DNA of 64,000 bases, taken from positions 2,053,501 through 2,117,500 of the forward strand of contig NC_064040.1 in assembly GCF_932526225.1 (NCBI RefSeq), written 5' to 3'. This document shows positions 46,682-60,015 of the stretch, one piece after another. The stretch comes from Nematostella vectensis (lineage: Eukaryota > Cnidaria > Anthozoa > Actiniaria > Edwardsiidae). The notes under the pieces were generated by a model. That model saw nothing but the letters and a program-made list of their open reading frames with translations, did no database searches and had not been told where the DNA came from. The translations under genes and the position numbers were made by a program. Each line of letters opens with the position of its first letter. The stretch's first letter is position 1.

Positions 46682-49600
46682 TATCGACAAAATCCGCAAT
46701 ACTGTCTACGCTGACTAAGTATAGCTGTATTTCACTTTAACCCTTTCACTCCTGGGTACTTTTGAGCAACATTGTAAGAAAAACAGACTGAAAACAGAAA
46801 CCTCCCCCCCTATTTCAAGTCCAACACTACCAGTTAAGCTAAGCTACCGCTGACCCAAGACGGTATGCCTTGAAGTTTCCAACAATGTACTGCGGTGCCT
46901 TTTCTTTGTAGCGACGGCACTGCTACAGCCTGTTGCTTACAACAGTTTTGCTTGTAATTTGCTTAAAAATTACAGCTTTTTCACATCTGGAGAGTGCCTT
47001 AGGACATCATGAAGTTTTTTTGGGCATAATTAATGCTGTGCTTATGGATGTTTGCACGCTGAGGTTGATTCAATGGGATAATTCCTTGTCTGGGCTTCAC
47101 CAAGTGAGGAAGGAATTTTCTGGTGAATGGCCTCATAACTCTCCAATGTGGGCCATCTTTGCTACCCAACCTTATTCAAAAATTGTTTTCAGGCTTATTC
47201 TGGGTTCCTTGGACCTGGAAATGTTTTGTTTGGCTTCGGGGCAAAGAGACTTAAAAAAAAAACTGTTATGATTCTGGGGGAGGAGATTGCCCGCCTGTCT
47301 GTCAAGGTGTTTCCAAGACTCCCATGATGCAGTGCAGGCATGCAAAATAGGCTAACAATGGTGACTCGCTTCTAATGGAGGTTCTAGCATTGATTATTGT
47401 GACTGATTGCTGTAAAATGGGACCTGACGGAGCGCAATAAAGGTATCCATTGGTGACTTGATCTGTGTTTGCTTGTCTCTATTTGTAGTTCGGAATTTTG
47501 TGTCTTTTTTGGTAAGGAATGTTTCTAAGTTTAAGCATTTTATTACGAATTGGTCAGCAATTAAGGTTGATATTTTGACAAAAGAGTCGATTCTATTACA
47601 TTGCTAAGATGGGCTTTTGAAGGTCGTCTATGCCTTGGATGAATCTATGAGTATCCGGGTCTGGTGATGTTTAGTTTGCATTTTTGACGTTTTGGAGTTG
47701 GGCCTATATTTTACAGGCGTCTCAGGGTGTTATGGCAATGAAAGACTTAAAGGGACAGCGTCATGGTACTGCGCATGTCAGTGTTTATTGTAGGCTTTTA
47801 ATCGCCTACAAATAGTTGAACTTTTTAAAAGCTGTCAATACCTTGTTAAAATAATATGCAATATTTTATTGAATGCAATATTTTATAGAAACTACGTTTA
47901 TTGACAGTTTGTGGTCATTTTCTTTGAATTTAAGTCCCCCACATGTACCAAAAGCTCATAAGTCAGTATTAGAGTTTACTAAATTTCATTGTGTCAGGGT
48001 CAGAGAGCTATTGAAAGCACTTACCATGGCACTGCCCCTTTGAATAGCTGTAAAAAAAAAAAAAGGGAAGAGAAAATAGCTGGATGGGGTCTCTGTTGGT
48101 TTTGTTTTAGTTTTAGTTTTCTTTTATTATAATTTTTTCTGGGGTGGGGGAAGGGGGAATTCAGCTTAAAATTGCCTGTGGTCAATTCAACCAACTAAGC
48201 AACTAGTACAAAAGATGTTGGTTTTGCAGTCTTTTATTCAATACTTTCAAGGTTATCATGCAATTCTGTAGTTTGACTGGAAATATATACTTTTTTTCTA
48301 TTCATTTACAGTTCTATATGTACAGTGTGACCATAGTCATGATTACAATTATTTATAATAATTTTTACCCACTAACAGAAACCAACTTGACTGCAAAAAA
48401 CTCACTGTAAAGCATAAGATATTAGGCATTTCTTTCATGTGGCTGTGAGGTTGACCTGTCAACATCTACAGGGGCCACACTCAACTCGGAATCATAGGGG
48501 TCCATAAAAGCAAGGTGTCGCAGAACCTTTTCCTGCCTTCCTTAATCTCCTTCACCAGGAACACCTGTGCAGCCGACACCCTTAGGTGGATGGGGTGCAC
48601 AGGTGCTTTGGGTGTGGCCCTGAAGATGGCACAGTGACCACAAGATGTACCAGAATGAAATTGTATATACTGTAAAAACATGTGAGTAGAAAACAGTCAA
48701 TAGCCATGGAGTTTTCAGTGTGTTGTACATGTTATACATGTTTTAGGATTTACCTAATTACTTACAGTATTTTTTTATATAGAATTTTTTACTTGTATAA
48801 TTTAGATGAGTAATACATACTTTTTATAGTATGTTGTAGAACTCGTCTCGTTCCTCCTAAATAACAATCAAAATTATGTTTGTTATTATCTTCGTGCAAA
48901 GGAACCTACAGTAGTTTTTTAATCAGATAATTGTTTTTCCTTCAACACTCCCCTGTTATTTCAACAGCTCTCCCTTGAGTTTGCTTGTCTTAGAAATAGA
49001 CCTTGTTTGATAAACAAAGACATGTTACCCACTTATTCAATAATAGGTAACAACTGCAATATTGTACTGTATGAAAAGAGTGCCCCTCCCCCTTCTAATG
49101 TTGACATCAGTAAATCTAGCAAGCTCATTTTGCTAGATGTATGATGTATACCAGGCTTGTATCCTCCAGGTCCATTTCCATACTCCGTGAAGACTTCTGA
49201 AACCATCTTGGATGCCATTACGGAATTGACCCGGAGACCCGGAGAAAAATTCACGAGGGGGAGGGCCAGTCAACACTCCTCTCCCCAAAGTCAGACGGTT
49301 GTTTGGATGGTCTGTTTTTTTTTTTTTTTTTTCTTATTTTTCCGAAAACTACGCAGGAGTGAGAGGGGTTAAGCACTACGAAAAAAAAAATTGAATAGAA
49401 AAAAAAAAAAAAAAGAAAAAGAAAAAAGGCCATTGGCATAGGATCGAACCCGACCTGAAAAACAAAACGGAAACCATACATACGGATTACCCAATCGGTA
49501 TGGCAGCACAAGGCTTTTACGGAAGGCTGTAAAGAACCCGAAGGCCCCAAGCACCGATATTTCCGGCGAATATGCTGTACAACACTCTTGCAAGGTATTC

Positions 49601-50015
49601 CGACCCGCGCATTAATGGGGAGGACAATAACCAGGATCCCAGGCCTGTAATACGGTTACGCCACGCACAGCTCGCTGAGATAGAGGATGAAAAAAATACA
49701 GGTCTATTTGGGCGTCTTGAGTCCCTTGGGGGCTCGCTATGTCGGCGCGTGGCATCGTAACGCACAGGCGCATTGTCTTTTATCGTGTACAGGACATCAA
49801 ACAAGCGAAGAAAGAAAAACGTTTTTTTTTTTGGGAACCGTTTTTTTATATCATGCAAAAAGCGAAAATAAATAGAAATAAATAAAGTGCGATTTGGCGA
49901 TTCTGTTTTTCTTTGTAGAGCTTATTAAGCTATTCACCGGCCTAAATATTCATAAAAGAAAATAAAAAATGCAATGAAGGACGTAAGGGGGAGAGGTTTG
50001 TAAAATCGCATAGAA
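46682..50015 (+). repeat. Tandem unit 15 (subtype C, 3,334 bp)
   Basis: CTTAATCTCC near 48541 makes this type C. A private G-to-A change gives CACAGGCG near 49766. The TTAA-bounded element is 46737-49372. Confidence 0.95.
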
Positions 50016-53000
50016 TATCGACATAATCCGCAATACTGTCTACGCTGACTAAGTATAGCTGTATTTCACTTTAACCCTTTCACTCCTGGGTACTTTTGAG
50101 CAACATTGTAAGAAAAACAGACTGAAAACAGAAACCTCCCCCCCTATTTCAAGTCCAACACTACCAGTTAAGCTAAGCTACCGCTGACCCAAGACGGTAT
50201 GCCTTGAAGTTTCCAACAATGTACTGCGGTGCCTTTTCTTTGTAGCGACGGCACTGCTACAGCCTGTTGCTTACAACAGTTTTGCTTGTAATTTGCTTAA
50301 AAATTACAGCTTTTTCACATCTGGAGAGTGCCTTAGGACATCATGAAGTTTTTTTGGGCATAATTAATGCTGTGCTTATGGATGTTTGCACGCTGAGGTT
50401 GATTCAATGGGATAATTCCTTGTCTGGGCTTCACCAAGTGAGGAAGGAATTTTCTGGTGAATGGCCTCATAACTCTCCAATGTGGGCCATCTTTGCTACC
50501 CAACCTTATTCAAAAATTGTTTTCAGGCTTATTCTGGGTTCCTTGGACCTGGAAATGTTTTGTTTGGCTTCGGGGCAAAGAGACTTAAAAAAAAAACTGT
50601 TATGATTCTGGGGGAGGAGATTGCCCGCCTGTCTGTCAAGGTGTTTCCAAGACTCCCATGATGCAGTGCAGGCATGCAAAATAGGCTAACAATGGTGACT
50701 CGCTTCTAATGGAGGTTCTAGCATTGATTATTGTGACTGATTGCTGTAAAATGGGACCTGACGGAGCGCAATAAAGGTATCCATTGGTGACTTGATCTGT
50801 GTTTGCTTGTCTCTATTTGTAGTTCGGAATTTTGTGTCTTTTTTGGTAAGGAATGTTTCTAAGTTTAAGCATTTTATTACGAATTGGTCAGCAATTAAGG
50901 TTGATATTTTGACAAAAGAGTCGATTCTATTACATTGCTAAGATGGGCTTTTGTAGGTCGTCTATGCCTTGGATGAATCTATGAGTATCCGGGTCTGGTG
51001 ATGTTTAGTTTGCATTTTTGACGTTTTGGAGTTGGGCCTATATTTTACAGGCGTCTCAGGGTGTTATGGCAATGAAAGACTTAAAGGGACAGCGTCATGG
51101 TACTGCGCATGTCAGTGTTTATTGTAGGCTTTTAATCGCCTACAAATAGTTGAACTTTTTAAAAGCTGTCAATACCTTGTTAAAATAATATGCAATATTT
51201 TATTGAATGCAATATTTTATAGAAACTACGTTTATTGACAGTTTGTGGTCATTTTCTTTGAATTTAAGTCCCCCACATGTACCAAAAGCTCATAAGTCAG
51301 TATTAGAGTTTACTAAATTTCATTGTGTCAGGGTCAGAGAGCTATTGAAAGCACTTACCATGGCACTGCCCCTTTGAATAGCTGTAAAAAAAAAAAAAGG
51401 GAAGAGAAAATAGCTGGATGGGGTCTCTGTTGGTTTTGTTTTAGTTTTAGTTTTCTTTTATTATAATTTTTTCTGGGGTGGGGGAAGGGGGAATTCAGCT
51501 TAAAATTGCCTGTGGTCAATTCAACCAACTAAGCAACTAGTACAAAAGATGTTGGTTTTGCAGTCTTTTATTCAATACTTTCAAGGTTATCATGCAATTC
51601 TGTAGTTTGACTGGAAATATATACTTTTTTTCTATTCATTTACAGTTCTATATGTACAGTGTGACCATAGTCATGATTACAATTATTTATAATAATTTTT
51701 ACCCACTAACAGAAACCAACTTGACTGCAAAAAACTCACTGTAAAGCATAAGATATTAGGCATTTCTTTCATGTGGCTGTGAGGTTGACCTGTCAACATC
51801 TACAGGGGCCACACTCAACTCAGAATCATAGGGGTCCATAAAAGCAAGGTGTCGCAGAACCTTTTCCTGCCTTCCTTACTCTCCTTCACCAGGAACACCT
51901 GTGCAGCCGACACCCTTAGGTGGATGGGGTGCACAGGTGCTTTGGGTGTGGCCCTGAAGATGGCACAGTGACCACAAGATGTACCAGAATGAAATTGTAT
52001 ATACTGTAAAAACATGTGAGTAGAAAACAGTCAATAGCCATGGAGTTTTCAGTGTGTTGTACATGTTATACATGTTTTAGGATTTACCTAATTACTTACA
52101 GTATTTTTTTATATAGAATTTTTTACTTGTATAATTTAGATGAGTAATACATACTTTTTATAGTATGTTGTAGAACTCGTCTCGTTCCTCCTAAATAACA
52201 ATCAAAATTATGTTTGTTATTATCTTCGTGCAAAGGAACCTACAGTAGTTTTTTAATCAGATAATTGTTTTTCCTTCAACACTCCCCTGTTATTTCAACA
52301 GCTCTCCCTTGAGTTTGCTTGTCTTAGAAATAGACCTTGTTTGATAAACAAAGACATGTTACCCACTTATTCAATAATAGGTAACAACTGCAATATTGTA
52401 CTGTATGAAAAGAGTGCCCCTCCCCCTTCTAATGTTGACATCAGTAAATCTAGCAAGCTCATTTTGCTAGATGTATGATGTATACCAGGCTTGTATCCTC
52501 CAGGTCCATTTCCATACTCCGTGAAGACTTCTGAAACCATCTTGGATGCCATTACGGAATTGACCCGGAGACCCGGAGAAAAATTCACGAGGGGGAGGGC
52601 CAGTCAACACTCCTCTCCCCAAAGTCAGACGGTTGTTTGGATGGTCTGTTTTTTTTTTTTTTTTTTCTTATTTTTCCGAAAACTACGCAGGAGTGAGAGG
52701 GGTTAAGCACTACGAAAAAAAAAATTGAATAGAAAAAAAAAAAAAAAGAAAAAGAAAAAAGGCCATTGGCATAGGATCGAACCCGACCTGAAAAACAAAA
52801 CGGAAACCATACATACGGATTACCCAATCGGTATGGCAGCACAAGGCTTTTACGGAAGGCTGTAAAGAACCCGAAGGCCCCAAGCACCGATATTTCCGGC
52901 GAATATGCTGTACAACACTCTTGCAAGGTATTCCGACCCGCGCATTAATGGGGAGGACAATAACCAGGATCCCAGGCCTGTAATACGGTTACGCCACGCA

Positions 53001-53348
53001 CAGCTCGCTGAGATAGAGGATGAAAAAAATACAGGTCTATTTGGGCGTCTTGAGTCCCTTGGGGGCTCGCTATGTCGGCGCGTGGCATCGTAACGCACGG
53101 GCGCATTGTCTTTTATCGTGTACAGGACATCAAACAAGCGAAGAAAGAAAAACGTTTTTTTTTTTGGGAACCGTTTTTTTATATCATGCAAAAAGCGAAA
53201 ATAAATAGAAATAAATAAAGTGCGATTTGGCGATTCTGTTTTTCTTTGTAGAGCTTATTAAGCTATTCACCGGCCTAAATATTCATAAAAGAAAATAAAA
53301 AATGCAATGAAGGACGTAAGGGGGAGAGGTTTGTAAAATCGCATAGAA
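50016..53348 (+). repeat. Tandem unit 16 (subtype A', 3,333 bp)
   Basis: Shares T at 50024 and T at 50954 with unit 1 only, plus CAGAATC and a 13-A run. It lies exactly 50,015 bp (15 units) from unit 1. The TTAA-bounded element is 50071-52706. Confidence 0.95.
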
Positions 53349-56300
53349 TATCGACAAAATCCGCAATACTGTCTACGCTGACTAAGTATAGCTGTATTTC
53401 ACTTTAACCCTTTCACTCCTGGGTACTTTTGAGCAACATTGTAAGAAAAACAGACTGAAAACAGAAACCTCCCCCCCTATTTCAAGTCCAACACTACCAG
53501 TTAAGCTAAGCTACCGCTGACCCAAGACGGTATGCCTTGAAGTTTCCAACAATGTACTGCGGTGCCTTTTCTTTGTAGCGACGGCACTGCTACAGCCTGT
53601 TGCTTACAACAGTTTTGCTTGTAATTTGCTTAAAAATTACAGCTTTTTCACATCTGGAGAGTGCCTTAGGACATCATGAAGTTTTTTTGGGCATAATTAA
53701 TGCTGTGCTTATGGATGTTTGCACGCTGAGGTTGATTCAATGGGATAATTCCTTGTCTGGGCTTCACCAAGTGAGGAAGGAATTTTCTGGTGAATGGCCT
53801 CATAACTCTCCAATGTGGGCCATCTTTGCTACCCAACCTTATTCAAAAATTGTTTTCAGGCTTATTCTGGGTTCCTTGGACCTGGAAATGTTTTGTTTGG
53901 CTTCGGGGCAAAGAGACTTAAAAAAAAAACTGTTATGATTCTGGGGGAGGAGATTGCCCGCCTGTCTGTCAAGGTGTTTCCAAGACTCCCATGATGCAGT
54001 GCAGGCATGCAAAATAGGCTAACAATGGTGACTCGCTTCTAATGGAGGTTCTAGCATTGATTATTGTGACTGATTGCTGTAAAATGGGACCTGACGGAGC
54101 GCAATAAAGGTATCCATTGGTGACTTGATCTGTGTTTGCTTGTCTCTATTTGTAGTTCGGAATTTTGTGTCTTTTTTGGTAAGGAATGTTTCTAAGTTTA
54201 AGCATTTTATTACGAATTGGTCAGCAATTAAGGTTGATATTTTGACAAAAGAGTCGATTCTATTACATTGCTAAGATGGGCTTTTGAAGGTCGTCTATGC
54301 CTTGGATGAATCTATGAGTATCCGGGTCTGGTGATGTTTAGTTTGCATTTTTGACGTTTTGGAGTTGGGCCTATATTTTACAGGCGTCTCAGGGTGTTAT
54401 GGCAATGAAAGACTTAAAGGGACAGCGTCATGGTACTGCGCATGTCAGTGTTTATTGTAGGCTTTTAATCGCCTACAAATAGTTGAACTTTTTAAAAGCT
54501 GTCAATACCTTGTTAAAATAATATGCAATATTTTATTGAATGCAATATTTTATAGAAACTACGTTTATTGACAGTTTGTGGTCATTTTCTTTGAATTTAA
54601 GTCCCCCACATGTACCAAAAGCTCATAAGTCAGTATTAGAGTTTACTAAATTTCATTGTGTCAGGGTCAGAGAGCTATTGAAAGCACTTACCATGGCACT
54701 GCCCCTTTGAATAGCTGTAAAAAAAAAAAAGGGAAGAGAAAATAGCTGGATGGGGTCTCTGTTGGTTTTGTTTTAGTTTTAGTTTTCTTTTATTATAATT
54801 TTTTCTGGGGTGGGGGAAGGGGGAATTCAGCTTAAAATTGCCTGTGGTCAATTCAACCAACTAAGCAACTAGTACAAAAGATGTTGGTTTTGCAGTCTTT
54901 TATTCAATACTTTCAAGGTTATCATGCAATTCTGTAGTTTGACTGGAAATATATACTTTTTTTCTATTCATTTACAGTTCTATATGTACAGTGTGACCAT
55001 AGTCATGATTACAATTATTTATAATAATTTTTACCCACTAACAGAAACCAACTTGACTGCAAAAAACTCACTGTAAAGCATAAGATATTAGGCATTTCTT
55101 TCATGTGGCTGTGAGGTTGACCTGTCAACATCTACAGGGGCCACACTCAACTCAGAATCATAGGGGTCCATAAAAGCAAGGTGTCGCAGAACCTTTTCCT
55201 GCCTTCCTTACTCTCCTTCACCAGGAACACCTGTGCAGCCGACACCCTTAGGTGGATGGGGTGCACAGGTGCTTTGGGTGTGGCCCTGAAGATGGCACAG
55301 TGACCACAAGATGTACCAGAATGAAATTGTATATACTGTAAAAACATGTGAGTAGAAAACAGTCAATAGCCATGGAGTTTTCAGTGTGTTGTACATGTTA
55401 TACATGTTTTAGGATTTACCTAATTACTTACAGTATTTTTTTATATAGAATTTTTTACTTGTATAATTTAGATGAGTAATACATACTTTTTATAGTATGT
55501 TGTAGAACTCGTCTCGTTCCTCCTAAATAACAATCAAAATTATGTTTGTTATTATCTTCGTGCAAAGGAACCTACAGTAGTTTTTTAATCAGATAATTGT
55601 TTTTCCTTCAACACTCCCCTGTTATTTCAACAGCTCTCCCTTGAGTTTGCTTGTCTTAGAAATAGACCTTGTTTGATAAACAAAGACATGTTACCCACTT
55701 ATTCAATAATAGGTAACAACTGCAATATTGTACTGTATGAAAAGAGTGCCCCTCCCCCTTCTAATGTTGACATCAGTAAATCTAGCAAGCTCATTTTGCT
55801 AGATGTATGATGTATACCAGGCTTGTATCCTCCAGGTCCATTTCCATACTCCGTGAAGACTTCTGAAACCATCTTGGATGCCATTACGGAATTGACCCGG
55901 AGACCCGGAGAAAAATTCACGAGGGGGAGGGCCAGTCAACACTCCTCTCCCCAAAGTCAGACGGTTGTTTGGATGGTCTGTTTTTTTTTTTTTTTTTTCT
56001 TATTTTTCCGAAAACTACGCAGGAGTGAGAGGGGTTAAGCACTACGAAAAAAAAAATTGAATAGAAAAAAAAAAAAAAAAGAAAAAGAAAAAAGGCCATT
56101 GGCATAGGATCGAACCCGACCTGAAAAACAAAACGGAAACCATACATACGGATTACCCAATCGGTATGGCAGCACAAGGCTTTTACGGAAGGCTGTAAAG
56201 AACCCGAAGGCCCCAAGCACCGATATTTCCGGCGAATATGCTGTACAACACTCTTGCAAGGTATTCCGACCCGCGCATTAATGGGGAGGACAATAACCAG

Positions 56301-56681
56301 GATCCCAGGCCTGTAATACGGTTACGCCACGCACAGCTCGCTGAGATAGAGGATGAAAAAAATACAGGTCTATTTGGGCGTCTTGAGTCCCTTGGGGGCT
56401 CGCTATGTCGGCGCGTGGCATCGTAACGCACGGGCGCATTGTCTTTTATCGTGTACAGGACATCAAACAAGCGAAGAAAGAAAAACGTTTTTTTTTTTGG
56501 GAACCGTTTTTTTATATCATGCAAAAAGCGAAAATAAATAGAAATAAATAAAGTGCGATTTGGCGATTCTGTTTTTCTTTGTAGAGCTTATTAAGCTATT
56601 CACCGGCCTAAATATTCATAAAAGAAAATAAAAAATGCAATGAAGGACGTAAGGGGGAGAGGTTTGTAAAATCGCATAGAA
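53349..56681 (+). repeat. Tandem unit 17 (subtype A, 3,333 bp)
   Basis: CAGAATC and a 12-A run, matching units 2 and 7, so the A' A C order of the array start is repeated by units 16-18. The TTAA-bounded element is 53404-56038. Confidence 0.95.
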
Positions 56682-59600
56682 TATCGACAAAATCCGCAAT
56701 ACTGTCTACGCTGACTAAGTATAGCTGTATTTCACTTTAACCCTTTCACTCCTGGGTACTTTTGAGCAACATTGTAAGAAAAACAGACTGAAAACAGAAA
56801 CCTCCCCCCCTATTTCAAGTCCAACACTACCAGTTAAGCTAAGCTACCGCTGACCCAAGACGGTATGCCTTGAAGTTTCCAACAATGTACTGCGGTGCCT
56901 TTTCTTTGTAGCGACGGCACTGCTACAGCCTGTTGCTTACAACAGTTTTGCTTGTAATTTGCTTAAAAATTACAGCTTTTTCACATCTGGAGAGTGCCTT
57001 AGGACATCATGAAGTTTTTTTGGGCATAATTAATGCTGTGCTTATGGATGTTTGCACGCTGAGGTTGATTCAATGGGATAATTCCTTGTCTGGGCTTCAC
57101 CAAGTGAGGAAGGAATTTTCTGGTGAATGGCCTCATAACTCTCCAATGTGGGCCATCTTTGCTACCCAACCTTATTCAAAAATTGTTTTCAGGCTTATTC
57201 TGGGTTCCTTGGACCTGGAAATGTTTTGTTTGGCTTCGGGGCAAAGAGACTTAAAAAAAAAACTGTTATGATTCTGGGGGAGGAGATTGCCCGCCTGTCT
57301 GTCAAGGTGTTTCCAAGACTCCCATGATGCAGTGCAGGCATGCAAAATAGGCTAACAATGGTGACTCGCTTCTAATGGAGGTTCTAGCATTGATTATTGT
57401 GACTGATTGCTGTAAAATGGGACCTGACGGAGCGCAATAAAGGTATCCATTGGTGACTTGATCTGTGTTTGCTTGTCTCTATTTGTAGTTCGGAATTTTG
57501 TGTCTTTTTTGGTAAGGAATGTTTCTAAGTTTAAGCATTTTATTACGAATTGGTCAGCAATTAAGGTTGATATTTTGACAAAAGAGTCGATTCTATTACA
57601 TTGCTAAGATGGGCTTTTGAAGGTCGTCTATGCCTTGGATGAATCTATGAGTATCCGGGTCTGGTGATGTTTAGTTTGCATTTTTGACGTTTTGGAGTTG
57701 GGCCTATATTTTACAGGCGTCTCAGGGTGTTATGGCAATGAAAGACTTAAAGGGACAGCGTCATGGTACTGCGCATGTCAGTGTTTATTGTAGGCTTTTA
57801 ATCGCCTACAAATAGTTGAACTTTTTAAAAGCTGTCAATACCTTGTTAAAATAATATGCAATATTTTATTGAATGCAATATTTTATAGAAACTACGTTTA
57901 TTGACAGTTTGTGGTCATTTTCTTTGAATTTAAGTCCCCCACATGTACCAAAAGCTCATAAGTCAGTATTAGAGTTTACTAAATTTCATTGTGTCAGGGT
58001 CAGAGAGCTATTGAAAGCACTTACCATGGCACTGCCCCTTTGAATAGCTGTAAAAAAAAAAAAAGGGAAGAGAAAATAGCTGGATGGGGTCTCTGTTGGT
58101 TTTGTTTTAGTTTTAGTTTTCTTTTATTATAATTTTTTCTGGGGTGGGGGAAGGGGGAATTCAGCTTAAAATTGCCTGTGGTCAATTCAACCAACTAAGC
58201 AACTAGTACAAAAGATGTTGGTTTTGCAGTCTTTTATTCAATACTTTCAAGGTTATCATGCAATTCTGTAGTTTGACTGGAAATATATACTTTTTTTCTA
58301 TTCATTTACAGTTCTATATGTACAGTGTGACCATAGTCATGATTACAATTATTTATAATAATTTTTACCCACTAACAGAAACCAACTTGACTGCAAAAAA
58401 CTCACTGTAAAGCATAAGATATTAGGCATTTCTTTCATGTGGCTGTGAGGTTGACCTGTCAACATCTACAGGGGCCACACTCAACTCGGAATCATAGGGG
58501 TCCATAAAAGCAAGGTGTCGCAGAACCTTTTCCTGCCTTCCTTAATCTCCTTCACCAGGAACACCTGTGCAGCCGACACCCTTAGGTGGATGGGGTGCAC
58601 AGGTGCTTTGGGTGTGGCCCTGAAGATGGCACAGTGACCACAAGATGTACCAGAATGAAATTGTATATACTGTAAAAACATGTGAGTAGAAAACAGTCAA
58701 TAGCCATGGAGTTTTCAGTGTGTTGTACATGTTATACATGTTTTAGGATTTACCTAATTACTTACAGTATTTTTTTATATAGAATTTTTTACTTGTATAA
58801 TTTAGATGAGTAATACATACTTTTTATAGTATGTTGTAGAACTCGTCTCGTTCCTCCTAAATAACAATCAAAATTATGTTTGTTATTATCTTCGTGCAAA
58901 GGAACCTACAGTAGTTTTTTAATCAGATAATTGTTTTTCCTTCAACACTCCCCTGTTATTTCAACAGCTCTCCCTTGAGTTTGCTTGTCTTAGAAATAGA
59001 CCTTGTTTGATAAACAAAGACATGTTACCCACTTATTCAATAATAGGTAACAACTGCAATATTGTACTGTATGAAAAGAGTGCCCCTCCCCCTTCTAATG
59101 TTGACATCAGTAAATCTAGCAAGCTCATTTTGCTAGATGTATGATGTATACCAGGCTTGTATCCTCCAGGTCCATTTCCATACTCCGTGAAGACTTCTGA
59201 AACCATCTTGGATGCCATTACGGAATTGACCCGGAGACCCGGAGAAAAATTCACGAGGGGGAGGGCCAGTCAACACTCCTCTCCCCAAAGTCAGACGGTT
59301 GTTTGGATGGTCTGTTTTTTTTTTTTTTTTTCTTATTTTTCCGAAAACTACGCAGGAGTGAGAGGGGTTAAGCACTACGAAAAAAAAAATTGAATAGAAA
59401 AAAAAAAAAAAAAAGAAAAAGAAAAAAGGCCATTGGCATAGGATCGAACCCGACCTGAAAAACAAAACGGAAACCATACATACGGATTACCCAATCGGTA
59501 TGGCAGCACAAGGCTTTTACGGAAGGCTGTAAAGAACCCGAAGGCCCCAAGCACCGATATTTCCGGCGAATATGCTGTACAACACTCTTGCAAGGTATTC

Positions 59601-60015
59601 CGACCCGCGCATTAATGGGGAGGACAATAACCAGGATCCCAGGCCTGTAATACGGTTACGCCACGCACAGCTCGCTGAGATAGAGGATGAAAAAAATACA
59701 GGTCTATTTGGGCGTCTTGAGTCCCTTGGGGGCTCGCTATGTCGGCGCGTGGCATCGTAACGCACGGGCGCATTGTCTTTTATCGTGTACAGGACATCAA
59801 ACAAGCGAAGAAAGAAAAACGTTTTTTTTTTTGGGAACCGTTTTTTTATATCATGCAAAAAGCGAAAATAAATAGAAATAAATAAAGTGCGATTTGGCGA
59901 TTCTGTTTTTCTTTGTAGAGCTTATTAAGCTATTCACCGGCCTAAATATTCATAAAAGAAAATAAAAAATGCAATGAAGGACGTAAGGGGGAGAGGTTTG
60001 TAAAATCGCATAGAA
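56682..60015 (+). repeat. Tandem unit 18 (subtype C, 3,334 bp)
   Basis: CGGAATC plus CTTAATCTCC near 58543, with a 13-A run as in unit 15 rather than 12 as in units 3 and 8. The TTAA-bounded element is 56737-59371. Confidence 0.95.
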